DNA from: Sweltsa coloradensis
Lineage: Eukaryota; Arthropoda; Insecta; Plecoptera; Chloroperlidae
NCBI GenBank assembly: GCA_024449915.1
Contig: JAMZAV010000100.1
Location: 372,001 to 436,000 of the forward strand
Length of the DNA stretch: 64,000 bases
Direction of reading: 5' to 3'
The position numbers and the translations under genes are program-made. Every line of letters starts with the position of its first letter. The first letter of the stretch is position 1. Positions 10,926-22,336 of this stretch are shown here, piece after piece. The notes beneath the pieces were generated by a model. That model saw only the letters and a list, made by a program, of their open reading frames with translations, was not told the DNA's origin and made no database searches.

Positions 10926-11670
10926 CTAGGAAAACGCTAAAGTCCCGCCGCGTTGATGGATGAGCTTTTTAAAGGTTTTAGTTTGCGTGGGATATCTTTA
11001 CTTTTGCAAGTGCTTTGTTTTGCTGCCTACGCATTGTAGGTGAATGTTGTCAAGTTTCTTTTGTTTCTTGTCAATTGGTATTATTTACCGTAAACAACTT
11101 ATATTAAAAGCTTTATTTCTATGGATTCTGGCTAACTTTTCAATTTTTTCTTCAAAAGTGATACATCACCATAACCTAAGTCCATGTAATATGAACGTTT
11201 AGCCCCACCCTTTTGTCAGAATTGGCCCAATGGCACGAAATATCCCAAAAAACAAAAAATTATATAAGCTATTCTAGCTGAATTCTGCTAAACTTTTAAC
11301 TTTTTCTTTCAAAGCAATACATGCATCATGACCTTATTCCTGTGAAACTATGACGTTGATAGCCCCACCACGGTTAGTTTCAAATCGGCCCAAATTCACG
11401 AAATTCGCACTAAAAATCGAAAAAATCGTTAAAAGTTAGATATTCATGAGAAATTTTCTTCGTTGTACACAAAAATAGTTAGCAAGTATTAAGTTCAGGA
11501 AAACGAAGGTCGTGTAAATTTATCAAGATTCGCAATCCGTTGCCCGGTAGAAGCGCAAAAAAAAAAACAAAACAAGAATAAAAAAACAAACAAAAAAAAA
11601 AAAAAAACAACCGAGCTAAATTTTTTGGGGGTCAGTGAAATTTGAAGTCTTGCCCATGTACCTCATCCAA
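10926..11670 (-). mobile_element. Helentron-like non-autonomous element A1 (family A)
   Basis: Lies in reverse: its 3' end is on the left (CTAGGAAAACGC), its 5' end on the right (decayed CTCATCCAA). On its own strand the 3' end has the inverted copy GCTCATCC of the 5' motif GGATGAGC, then hairpin stem AACGC/GCGTT, then CCTAG followed by T. Unlike other A copies it carries an internal tandem duplication of about 158 bp (starts near 11,126 and 11,284), each unit holding the TAGCCCCACC and GGCCCAA landmarks. The segment behind the 5' end has lost the usual CGAAGCGAAG. No coding potential. Confidence 0.85.
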
Positions 11671-12529
11671 AAAAATATATAATGGCCAGAAAAAAATAGA
11701 TACCGTGGCATGGCTGTGTTGTGGTGGCGGCACTGGGCAGTCTTTTATCTGTCTAAACGCATTGAACGTAATGAGATCTAAGGGAGATGGCCTGAACAGG
11801 GGCGTATAGTGTTTCAACACGCCGTGTACCTTTCTGAACTGATTGGTCATAACCAAGGAGCGCATCGCATGTACACTTATCTGCAGGAGTGTCTTAATAA
11901 CATACAAAGCACATGCTAGTTCCAAGTAACGCCGCTAATCACTCAGCTCACAGCTGTATGGCTTCTTGGACGGGAGAGTTTTTGTACTCTCCGACATCCA
12001 TGTTTAACTAATAGGACTGCACTGTTGGCCTGACAAACGAAAATAAAAACATATTTGACAAGTTGTGTATATTCGTTCCAACACCGTGTACCACATTGTT
12101 TTTGTGGTTGACCATGCTCACTGACCATATACTCACCTCATTTAAAAAGACGTAGTGCACAAAAACTAGTGTTAATTAACACGTCGTCCGCATTTTGGAC
12201 TACCACAACCGTTCACTCCCGAAAGTGTGTCAGGTCTATATGTTAATTTTAGGAGGGCTGCGTAGAACGAATTAGTTGTTGCAGTTCACTGTTCGTTTGC
12301 AGCCATGAGGGGGGAGGAGATGATTTGACGAACCACTCTCGCTTGACGAGGTTACTTAGTTGTTGACGAAGAAGCTTCACAACGAGCTAAATAGAAGTTG
12401 TACATGTCGTACGTTATTTTAAGCTGGTGAACATTTATAGTAAGGATGTCCACTGTAGGGTACACATCAGTTTACACACCTTTCAGATGAGTAAATATAG
12501 GTTATGATTGTGTAATAATTGTGAAGGAA
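11671..12529. other. No supported gene
   Basis: Slightly GC-richer than its surroundings. Two minus-strand frames (11,632-11,925 and 11,943-12,128) lack recognisable domains; the first also runs into the transposon end. Confidence 0.35.
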
Positions 12530-12670
12530 TTGTCCAAGAGAAGGTTAAGAAGGCTCAATCCCAGCATTCGCTGAAGAAAACTTTGGTTAATGTTTCAGTC
12601 AGGATTCCCACCTATGACCTCCCGAATCAGTGTCATGTGTTACGTATGCGCTCCCTCTTATGACCGGGTA
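12530..12670 (-). mobile_element. SINE family S1 copy (tRNA-derived), decayed head
   Basis: On the - strand the body AATCCTGACTGAAA, then CCAAAGTTTTCTTCAG, matches the better-preserved copy at 63,700-63,930 (AATCCTGACAGAAAG, then CCAAGGTTTCTTCAG). Upstream of the body a degenerate head with GGTGGG replaces the usual CCACCGG. Confidence 0.6.
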
Positions 12671-14111
12671 GCTGCTTCTTCGAGGATCTATGATTTAGTA
12701 AAAGTAGAACAGTAGGGATATGCCTAAACGTGTAGGCTCGTTTTGTGACGAAGGTAAATTTGAGTTACGGTCGATGCTCATGCAGTATATCCAACACAAC
12801 ACCTCTTCTTTGTTTCGGCGAAACAACACGATGTTTGTGGAACGGTCTCAAATCTCCAATGAAAACTGAAGCCTCATTATTATCTTTACGTATTGTTTGA
12901 AGAAATACTTTATAATTACAAGCAGAGTAAACGTACCTAGTGATGGTGGAACTAAGGAAGAAACAAAGGTATCATATTCTAAAAGCTCCAAATTATATTT
13001 AATTACCTAATCAGTGCCAACAAAAGACTGATGCAAAGAAGAAAGAAACCATCGTGTTTTCTATACCTATACTCTTCAAATAAACGTTGACAAGAAACAT
13101 TCAGGTCTGAGTTAAATTCATGATCACCATTCGAACTGTATGGGGGTTTAGCGCCACATCGAAATTATCATACCTCCAGTCATTAAATCAAACAAAAAAG
13201 GTAAATACAAATATATTGGTTTCCGAGTCGATTGGTTATGTAGAGTGAATTGATGACGAGAAAATGCACGAACGTTGTTGGATATATATATCGCAATTAA
13301 TTATGAAACGCGCTGTTACTAATTGATAACACGAACAAAAAGCGTGTTTTGTGTGATGATATTTGCATTTAATTACGACGTAATATTATCTTGCACTGAC
13401 ATCGCACACATTCAGCTCAAGCGATGTAAGGTTTTCAAATAACTGTTTCAAACTGTTTCTATGAGCAAAATGAGTGTGTTTATATCATTATTCCTTATAT
13501 TAAGATACATCTTAATTAGGTCGCTTCATCATTCAATTAATGCAAAGTATTATTCTTATTATCAATATTATTTTTTGAACGTACTGAATGAATGGCAAAA
13601 TATACTGACATACACATGGTCCACGGACGGAATAAAATAAGAATTCAACACAAAAGGGAGCTTGGACTAAGCAGATTGAAATGTTTCTAAAGTATGAAGA
13701 GCAGAGATGAACGGACGCGTAAATGTATGATGTTTATCGTATAGACATAACGTATTTAATTATTTAAAATGTGGCTATTCCAATTTATTGTTTTGCGAAT
13801 TATTGTTGTTAAAGACATTTCTTGAGCATCAAAAGTTAAATTCAATGTTTATTTTTATAATAAGAAGCTACAAAACGAAAAAGTAAGATTGCAGGATCTT
13901 ACTAACAATATGCAGAATGTTGACAGGGTTAGAATCAAGAATGTGATTTTAAGTACAAATGCCGCATGATAGCAATTATCTCAAACATTTGCCCTTACTA
14001 TTCGATTACTCAATCGCAGAATCTAATAAATCTATATGAAAATAACAAAAACTGTTGATACGAATGATTTCGATCAAATTGTTTATAACGGAAGAAGAAG
14101 GGATGGAAATT
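12671..14111. other. No supported feature
   Basis: AT-rich single-copy-looking DNA; nothing recognised on either strand. Confidence 0.4.
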
Positions 14112-14679
14112 TTGGATGAGCGAAGCGAAGACTTCAATTTCACTGATCCCTCAAAAAATATAGCTCCAATGTTGTTTTTTTATCTCTCTGTGTTTGTTCG
14201 CGTGCACGCTACCGAGCAAACGGCATATGCAATCTTGGTGAAAATTGGAGGGGACCTTTGAAATCTCTAAACTTAGACCTGCCACGTTTTTGGGTACAAT
14301 CGAAGAAATATTTCTCATGAATATCGTACTTTAACAAATTTTTTCGATTTTTAGTGCGATATTTTCGTGACATTTGGTCCGATTCTGACCAAACGGGTGG
14401 GGCTACAACGTTCATATTTTACATGGACATTAAGGTTATGGTTATATAGGGCCTATAGTTTTTTGAAAGAAAAAGTTCAAAAAGTTAGCCAGAATCCATA
14501 GAATAATGGTTTTAATATGAGTTTTTTGAGTTTTTTAATAACAAATAACAATAGAAACTTAATAACAATCACCTACAATGCATTCAAAAAGCACATGCAA
14601 AGGAAAAGTGGTCCTACGCAAACTAAAAACTTACAAAAAGCTCATCCATCTACGCGGCGGGACTCAAGCGTTTTCCTAG
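14112..14679 (+). mobile_element. Helentron-like non-autonomous element A2 (family A)
   Basis: Starts TTGGATGAGCGAAGCGAAG and ends TTTTCCTAG followed by T. The subterminal inverted copy CTCATCC is at 14,641-14,647; the following hairpin has one mutated base (TACGC instead of AACGC). Internal landmarks shared with A1, A3 and A4 include TTCAATTTCACTGA, GACCTGCCACGTTTTT, TAGTGCGATATTTTCGTGAC and CTACAACGTTCATATT. Short frames inside are incidental. Confidence 0.9.
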
Positions 14680-15440
14680 TATTTATCAAACAGTAGTTAG
14701 TTAAACAAGGTTTGAATGAGAGAGACGTGTCTTGGGAGGAGGTTTAATTGGGAAGATGGTGGGAAGAACGGAATAAATGGAAGGACTTGGTAAACAAGCA
14801 GCAGGGTATGAAAGCTTTTTCAGATGAAGAGGGGGCCGAAGAAGTTTCTTTCTACCCGACCACTACAAAAGCGAAAATATCACAAGTCACTAGAGTTAAT
14901 CATTTACCAACCTAAAATGTAATTGTTTGTAATGGGGAAATACCAAAAAAATCTAAACAAACAATGCATAAAGTAAGAAATCCCAACACGAACACAAACG
15001 AACAGGAAACTTGTGAAACCAGGAAATGCAATCAGTGAGCATCCATTGTTCCCTGTAAATTATCTTGAATGATGCAATGAGACAATGTAAAATCGATATC
15101 ACAATTATCTAATACTAATAGGTAATGGGGCAATTTCCTGATGGCGAATCATTCTCTCATCTGGCTGGATAAGGTCATGACCCCGCTTGTGGTAATGTGT
15201 GTGGGCTGGCGTGTGGGTTGGGGTAGAGTTTGATATGTGGGTTGTAAAGGTGTTAACGTCAGGGTTTGGCATCGGTGTAGGCAACTCTATTCCTGATTTT
15301 TCTTGAATTTATCGTGGTATTTGTTTCTGTGTTTGAGTTGGTTTTTTCAATGTTCACTTCTCGGTTTTGTTGATAGATATTTTATGTTGTTTTGGTTTAG
15401 CTATTGTTTTAGTGATAATTGTTTGATATATTTCTCAATT
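14680..15440. other. No supported gene
   Basis: Between element A2 and a SINE tail; includes a GT-rich stretch around 15,190-15,400. No exon called. Confidence 0.4.
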
Positions 15441-15518
15441 TAGTTAGGCGAGAAACTCTCCCGTAGGTGGAATTGTTAATATTTAAAACAAATCAGAAGT
15501 TAAAAAATCCCCGATTAA
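15441..15518 (-). mobile_element. SINE family S2 tail fragment
   Basis: On the - strand this matches the body of the SINE at 27,800-27,960: TTTTTTAACTTCTGATTTG, then AATTCCACCTACGGGAGAGT (equivalent AATTACACCTACGGGAGTG there). The tRNA-like head that follows in the 27.9-kb copy is absent, so this copy is 5'-truncated. Confidence 0.65.
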
Positions 15519-18039
15519 ATATTAACAAGTTTGATACGTTTCAGTTGCTTTTTCGTTGGTGGTGGTGTAGTGCTTTATAACCAAAACCTAATATTGTTGG
15601 TTTTAGGGTCGTTTCTTTGGATTTTGGTAGTAATATGGTTGTGGTAGTGGATATATCTAATGTGTTGTTTTCGTTAGTAATGCAGTTGTAGTTATTGTAG
15701 TTATTGTTGTGGTTATGCCACATTTACTTCGCGGTAGTTGTTGGTGTAGTAGTTTGTTTTGTTTTTGGTGCTGAAACTTTTGTTGGTAAATGTATGATCG
15801 TGCAACTTTTTGATCTTGCAAGTCCTCAAAATAGTTAAGGTAGAGTTTGTTTCTTCATCCACAAATTGGAATTTAAAAACAAGTTTGAATATTGATATAT
15901 TAATGCATTTCAAAGAAGTGGTGATAAGTTTATTTACGAAGAACAAATCCCAAGATGCCAGAATGGATCAGTCGCTCTTGCCCACTCATAGGTCGAGTAG
16001 GTCGAGTGTTCTTCATTATATAGAACTCATTTTATTTTTCTGCAAGTCTTCTTGTATTCACAAGGATACGAGTGGGTTGTGTAATTGACTTAGGATTGAG
16101 TTTGATTTAAGATATTATATTACTAATGATATTCTGTTCTCTATTGGCAATAAAAGACCACCAGGAAAAACCCACGCAGTCTGGCGGCTAGGAAGCAAAC
16201 CCTCATACCACGGTATCGCGTAAGTAGGTTAAATGAAACAGTACACGTTAACGAAGGCGTCAATTGATTTCCGTTCTCTCAACAAGTTAGATTTACATTA
16301 CAATATCTTATAACATTCTAAGAGTGATACATATTTTGATTAGTTTTGCTACTTCAATTATAAATTTGATACAATTTGTCTTCAACAGTGGGCTTTATCT
16401 GTCAACTGAGCGCTTGCAAGACCTACGCAACTTAGACAGTGTAGGACGGGACCCCAATACAAAAAGTCATAAAGCAGGTCACTAAAATCCCTTGCGCTTC
16501 GACGCAATGTGGTGTGGTTGAAGATGCATTACAACATTGTGTGGGATTTGAATTCTCGCCAGCTACTCTCTTCGAGTCTGTCCCTCAATGATCGTGGACG
16601 ACATGGTTTTAGGGGTAGGTGGCCTATAGGACTTTCCATAATAATACCAATATAATTCAGTTATGTTTTAGATCTTTAGATAAGATTCGAGATAAGACAG
16701 CTATCTATCGATAACATTTCATACAAACCATAAAATAAAAATAATGAATATTTAGTAAGCAATAAAAATGGCGTATTCGAATACCAGCAGATGGATTAAA
16801 AAATTAGATAAAATGGTTAAAGTTTTACTAATATTTGTGCATTGCAAAGTTATTTTCAATGTACAAATATGTATGTACTGAATCTGAAAATCGTATAGTT
16901 GACTCTAAATACAATTTATTTATTTTATTTTATATATTTTTAAATACAATTTATGTCCATTAAGTCGCATGAAAAGCCTGGATAACTTTAGAAGGAACCG
17001 TATATATGAAGGATAAATATTAAAATGCCAGTAAACGTCATTGAAAACTAGATAAAGCCTTATTTAAGAGCAACCGCCTTAAAATGAACAACCCTTCTCA
17101 TAACTTATCATATAGCTAAGTACATTTTAGGTAGAAAAGCCGTACCTCTATTAAATGTTTAAATTATATACACTATAAAAGCAAAAGTTTAATGAAGAAA
17201 TGATCTCCATGGAAATTTGTTGGCCAAGACCTTTATCTCATAAGGGCACGCCTTTTCTCTCTAAGATTTGTTTAATTATGTTCCACCCGTTCCACACGCC
17301 ATGTTAAGGGTATTCTTAAGCCGTGGAATTCCTTAAAGGGGAACAAAACAAGTTTACCAACTTGACAACTTCAAGAAGGAGCTATTAAAAAAATAAAGAC
17401 GTTACTATAATCTTAGAACACCGCACCATGTTGACGAAGTCGTCAGCGAATCACGCAAGGCCACCGCGTTGTACTCGAAACTGCAGTGCAACTGTATAAA
17501 CACTCACCCAATCAAAGAACATTCTTGTTGGAATAAACCCTAGGGAACAGTTAAGTCGAGTATTTGACACGATCATGCGCGAAGTATATACTACTCTCTT
17601 GGCCAACTTGACGTAGTCGTCTTAAAACCGCAACTCGGCCATATTAGTTAAAATCAATATTTCCGATAGATATATATCTTACACGAGCAGAATCAAAAAA
17701 GGTAAGCTGATTACATCCTAAAATTAAAATTATCTACTTTATTAAAATTGCTCGAATGAAACTTTGCAACATGAACAAAGTTTAAGTTCCAATTAAAAAC
17801 TTTAATTAGTGCAGGGTTCTTAATTCTAAGTTGTGATATCGTTAACGTGTGCGGTACTCAGACATTGACGATACCTGCAAGAAGGAAATACTAGATGCAG
17901 TAAGAATTTACTGTTTATTTAATTATATGGTTACGTGAAATTGAGCTGCATGAAAATGATGAGTTATGTGATCATGAGACGAGAGTGCTGTGAAAAACAA
18001 TTTCTAAGAGGAACAACCACTGTACGGGAGTACCCAAAA
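15519..18039. other. No supported gene; degenerate trinucleotide region at its left
   Basis: 15,541-15,745 is rich in GTT/GTG/GTA triplets (a decayed microsatellite), which opens frames on both strands without coding meaning. The remainder, to the R1 copy, is AT-rich with no feature I can support. Confidence 0.4.
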
Positions 18040-18041
18040 TA

Positions 18042-19014
18042 GGGAGCGAAGCTAATCGAAGGTCACACAAACAATGTCCCTCCTTGGTGGAGGTGCCGGG
18101 TTGATAGAAATGCAACCTTTGGGAATGGCAAACTTTGACTCCCGGAACTTAACGGTCATCCAGAACATTCTTCATCACTCTTGATAAAGGGTAATGTCCA
18201 CGAAGATTCGCGTGTCAATCAGGTCATGTTTAGTTTATACTAGGAAAACGCTCAGTTGGACGCGTTGATAAGCGAGCACGTGCTATAGCTAGACCGACAT
18301 TGCACATTTTTTTAAATTTTAAAATTTGCGACGTTCGCAGTCCACGGGGCCATGTTTCCAATATTATTTATTATTGGCAAGGTATTTGGGTAAACCCGTG
18401 GGTAAACCTTTACTTTGTGGATAAAATCCACCGCCATCTAGAGGACCTTGACTCCTTGGGAAAAATATTTAAACTCTTTGGTGACAAATAATAGACTGCT
18501 TCCTCGAAAGTATTTTGATTACTTCTAGGTGGCAGTGCATTAGAAACTTCGCTCGTCTTTTCGTTGCCATGGCAACGTTACTTTTGTTATAATGTAATTT
18601 CCATCCACACTACTTATCGGATCAAAATAAAATTAACATATTCGTGACCGGACGGACATTCTAAATGATTTGGCCATCTCAGATTTTGTCGCCGTTTAGT
18701 TTGAAAAAAAAACTTTCGATTAACTTTAGTGTAACTTTTTAACTTTTTGAAAGATTTTGCCACAAAACTAATGGCATTCAATCGAGAACGAAGCTTACGG
18801 ATGGTCAAAATTTCAACTCGATCGGAGCCTCCGTTCGAACGCTATGGCGAGACATACAAACAAAAAAAAAACAAAAAAAAAAAAAACAGTGACTAATTTT
18901 TCCGGCAGAGTCAAATGGAAACGCTCGCTTCGCTCGCTTAATCAGGTCATGTTTAGTTTATATCTTGATACTCGACACACATGGCACTCAGAAAAGTAAT
19001 GCATCTTTGCTCCC
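18042..19014 (+). mobile_element. R1 MITE, best-bounded copy, split by Helentron-like C1
   Basis: Left end GGGAGCGAAGC preceded by TA (18,040-18,041); right end TTTGCTCCC followed by TA (19,015-19,016). The terminal inverted repeats plus TA duplication indicate a Tc1/mariner-type non-autonomous element. Inside are TTGGTGGAGGTGCCGGGTT and, after the insertion, decayed ATCTTGATACTCGACACAC (elsewhere ATCGTGAGACGTGACACAC). The two halves are 18,042-18,239 and 18,940-19,014, about 250 bp of R1 after removing the insertion and the 23-bp duplication. Confidence 0.85.
18240..18939 (-). mobile_element. Helentron-like non-autonomous element C1 (family C)
   Basis: Reverse orientation: 3' end on the left (CTAGGAAAACGCTC), 5' end on the right (AAGCGAGCGAAGCGAGCG on its own strand). 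The subterminal inverted copy GCTCGCTTA precedes hairpin AACGC/GCGTT (loop GTCCAACTGA) and CCTAG. The interior is unrelated to families A and B and carries the palindrome TTGCCATGGCAA. It is inserted in an R1 MITE and flanked by a 23-bp direct repeat (18,217-18,239 and 18,940-18,962). Copy C2 at 58,407 matches almost throughout. Confidence 0.9.
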
Positions 19015-19016
19015 TA

Positions 19017-20798
19017 GTAAGGTAATGGGATTCGGAAAATGTTTGTCGTATTGTGAATAAATCTTGAAAGAGTCTGACAATAAAGCTTGTTGTCATATAC
19101 AGGTTGAAAATTTTGAGATATGTTTTGTATCAGATTGTTACTCTCTGCAGAGTTTAACGCGTTTACTATATTTCGTACCTTGAATGCAATAATAGTCACT
19201 TCAATAATGTCTCAAATTACCGTCTTAATCGAAAACAATAATTTGTGTGTCTTTGTTTTATAGAACCAGCCGTCGGTACAAAGCCAAGAACTGGGAGAAT
19301 CTTGGTCTAAGCGGTTCGGATCAATCTGTAAGTAAGACGAGTGACAAATATATTTATATTTTTTCTAAGTGGGCAGCTTTAAGAGTATAAATATATACAA
19401 ATATAGTATATAATAAATATAGTATACGCATATACTATTTTAAATAGGACCAAAGAAGCATATTCACGGAATTCAGAATATAATTATCTGTAGTTCAAGT
19501 TATGTTTCGACACTTGACAAAGTCGAAATATTTTCTATTTCCAACCGAATTGTGATTTTAATAGTATTTTTTTGGATGCCGTATTCAGTATTAACTGAAA
19601 AATAATATTATTGTTTGCACGCATTCTAAAAAAATTACAGCGAATCCGATTTTGCTTTATATTTTAATTTAAATGATTTGTAGACACCCAAACAATAATC
19701 TATGAAAATACTTTACTTTGTTCGTTTTGAAATTACGTCTATACAGGTAACATTTTTTTGCGAGCAACACTTACTTTGAGCGGTATCGGTGGCGGTTCTA
19801 ACACAAAAAGCGTCATTCTGTATAGATGAATATAAAGACATAAAATTATTACGTACTTCGGATCGTTTATTCTAGAATCACTGGAGTTTCAATAAATCCA
19901 CTCGGAAAGGTATAGTATTCCTAATATTATGATAACATCTCTTGAGCTATCACATCATTGTAAAGCAAAGAACATAACCTCAAAAACATCCTTTATGGTG
20001 CTATTAAATTTTAACGATCATTAAACATGCAGCTTTAATATTTTGCATTTGATGTTCAGATATTAAAATCTTCATCATAATGAACAGATCTGGTTTATGA
20101 AAATTAAGTTATAAAATATCTTCCAGTTCTTAGATAAAGGCATGCTTAATAACTATTAATATGACGGTTATTAATTTGCTATACCTGGATTTATCATAAT
20201 GAAACGACACGTTTGAAGCTATTTCTTCGGGAATAAAGGGTTTTGAATCATTAATTTTTTAAATTTTTATGTTAGAAAAAACAGTGTTCTTGGAAAACGG
20301 TGAATGCCTTTTTGCATCAGAAATAAAAATATAGTGAATGCAATGTTGAAACAGTTCACAAAATGTTTATGTGTTTATTATTATTTGTAATTATTTTGAT
20401 AATTTCGTTATGAAATTATACGTAGTGAAACAACGACAACTACAGCAGTTCGCATGATTCCACAGAATGTATTCCAAATATAAATTAGTGAATTAAACAG
20501 AATCTATGGAGCACTACGAGTCCATTGACATTTAAATACGAACAGTTATTTGAGAAATTATAATGAAATCAATTTCTTACTAACTGGTAATCATTTTGTG
20601 TGCTTAGTAATATTTTTTAGACAAACTTTTGGATTTTTTTTTTTTGAGGTTATGTTTTATAAATTTGGCTAAATTGCCCACTATATTTTGTTTTTTAATT
20701 TATTTAAATGCACTTCTATAAAGTGTTCGAATAAAGTTTGGGCCAAAAAACCTTCGCACCACTAATATGCATGCACCTAAGTCTGAACTGAATCTGAT
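19017..20798. other. No supported gene
   Basis: Very AT-rich; a TATA-type low-complexity patch lies at about 19,370-19,445. No repeat family or exon recognised. Confidence 0.4.
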
Positions 20799-20804
20799 CG
20801 TACC

Positions 20805-21035
20805 TTGTTGCGGAAAGCGGCTGAAGAAATTAGCGTGTTCCAGCGGATCGCACGGCTCCATGCTTTCTGGACGTCCGCCCTACCTCGCAACGCAAGCCGC
20901 CACTTAATTACTCATTCGCTGAGTGGACTTGCTGATGATTGGTGCGTCCACGTGGAAGCGCCAGCTCGGAATCCGTGTCAGGAGGTGTTTGGAACGCTGA
21001 CGGCTTTACCTTTTAACCGGAGTTTACAATCGTAG
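20805..21035 (+). pseudogene. Possible decayed LTR-retrotransposon Gag fragment
   Basis: A GC-richer island, open for 76 codons. Residues about 33-50 (RHLITHSLSGLADDWCVHV) follow the pattern L-x-x-x-L-x-G-x-A-x-x-W that is typical of the start of the Gag capsid-like domain of Ty3/Gypsy elements; a second hydrophobic segment (EVFGTLTAL) follows about 15 residues later, as expected. No protease, reverse transcriptase, zinc knuckle or LTR was found nearby, so if real it is an orphan remnant. The match is by eye and rests on one short motif. Confidence 0.25.
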
Positions 21036-21595
21036 CTCTCTCACCTCCCTCCACTCCCAACAAACCGCCTACCACTCACACAAAGCCATTCTGTTCGAAC
21101 CCGCTAACCTCTCACACCTGAATATTAGCTTCGCACGCCATTGCAGAGGGAATGAATGACACTACACTCCACTCGAGTGCTGGCCAAAGTCAATTCAAAA
21201 ACTTTCCTACCCTTAGAAAGTTCCCACTTTCTTCCGGCGTTGAGTGGGGAGTTCTATTAATCTACATACTCATACCTTATGTTTGTTAATAGAATGATGG
21301 TATGAAATTTTCTTCGCCTCGCTTTTCCACCGACAACCTCATGTCACGGGCTTTCAAAGCCAGCGGAAGACATCCAGATGTTTATGAAGGAAGCTCTTGA
21401 ACTTTTGAAATTGATTATCAAGGGTAAAATCAATTATAAGATCATAATAAAGACGAACGTGTCTCATGATGGAAGCATACAACAACGAACAGTGCATGCT
21501 AAGTATATTTTCCCAAAAAGCGTGGTTTTCGATTTTTATCACTTTTTAATTCTACACAACAAATTACCTTGGGGCCTTTCACAAAATGGTTTATA
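21036..21595. other. No supported feature
   Basis: Pyrimidine-rich patch at about 21,040-21,120 (CTCACCTCCCTCC) then AT-rich DNA up to Helentron-like B1. A 73-codon + frame ends at the transposon boundary and is not called. Confidence 0.4.
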
Positions 21596-22336
21596 CTAGG
21601 AAAACGCTTAAGTCCCGCCGCGTTGTTGGATGAGCGTAATTGGTGCATTGAGCTGCCATGTGTTATGCGAATTTTCTGTTGTTCTGTGAAAAAATCATTA
21701 CAAAGTTGAAGATATTTTTAAAATTAAATTAAATTAAATAAAAAATTAACTTTTTTTTTTTTAATTAATCGTAATTTAAAAAAAGGAAAAATTCGTAATA
21801 TTGAAATTTTCATAAGAAATAATTATTCGATTGCGCACAAATTTTACACAAATATATGAATTCATAAAATTAAGGTTCTGTAAAAAAAATCATTACAATC
21901 GGATAAAGCATGTAGGTGTTATTTGCTGGAGAAATTTTAAAAATTGGAAAAAGTCGTAAAATTGCGATTTTCGTAAAAAAAGGATTTTTGATAACGATCA
22001 AATTAACATGAATATATCAATTCATGAAATTAAGGTTCTGTGAAAAAATCATTACAATCGGACAAAGCATAGGTGTTGTAAGTCGAAGAAATTAAAAAAA
22101 AATCGAAAAAAATCGTAAAATTGCGATTTTCATGAGAAATAATTTTTCGATTGTGCTCAAAACGTGACAGTTCTAAGTTCAGAGATTTCGAAGACCTCCA
22201 TAAAATTTCATCGCAATCGGAGTATCGGTTTAGCCGGAATCGTGATAACAAACAGACAAAAAAAAAAAAACATTCCGGATTTTTTTCTCCAGTGTAGTGA
22301 AATGGAATCTTCGCTTCGCTCGCTACGCTCATCCAA
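21596..22336 (-). mobile_element. Helentron-like non-autonomous element B1 (family B)
   Basis: Reverse orientation: left end CTAGGAAAACGCTTAAG, right end CGCTCATCCAA. On its own strand: 5' TTGGATGAGCG, a T-rich stretch after CCGGA, the shared A/B segment AATCTCTGAACTTAGAACTG, then about 2.5 copies of a unit of about 160 bp (landmarks GATTTTTTCACAGAACCTTA and GCGCAATCGA), then 3' GCTCATCCAACAACGCGGCG with hairpin AACGC/GCGTT and CCTAG. The 11-bp subterminal inverted repeat (TTGGATGAGCG/CGCTCATCCAA) is perfect. Confidence 0.9.
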
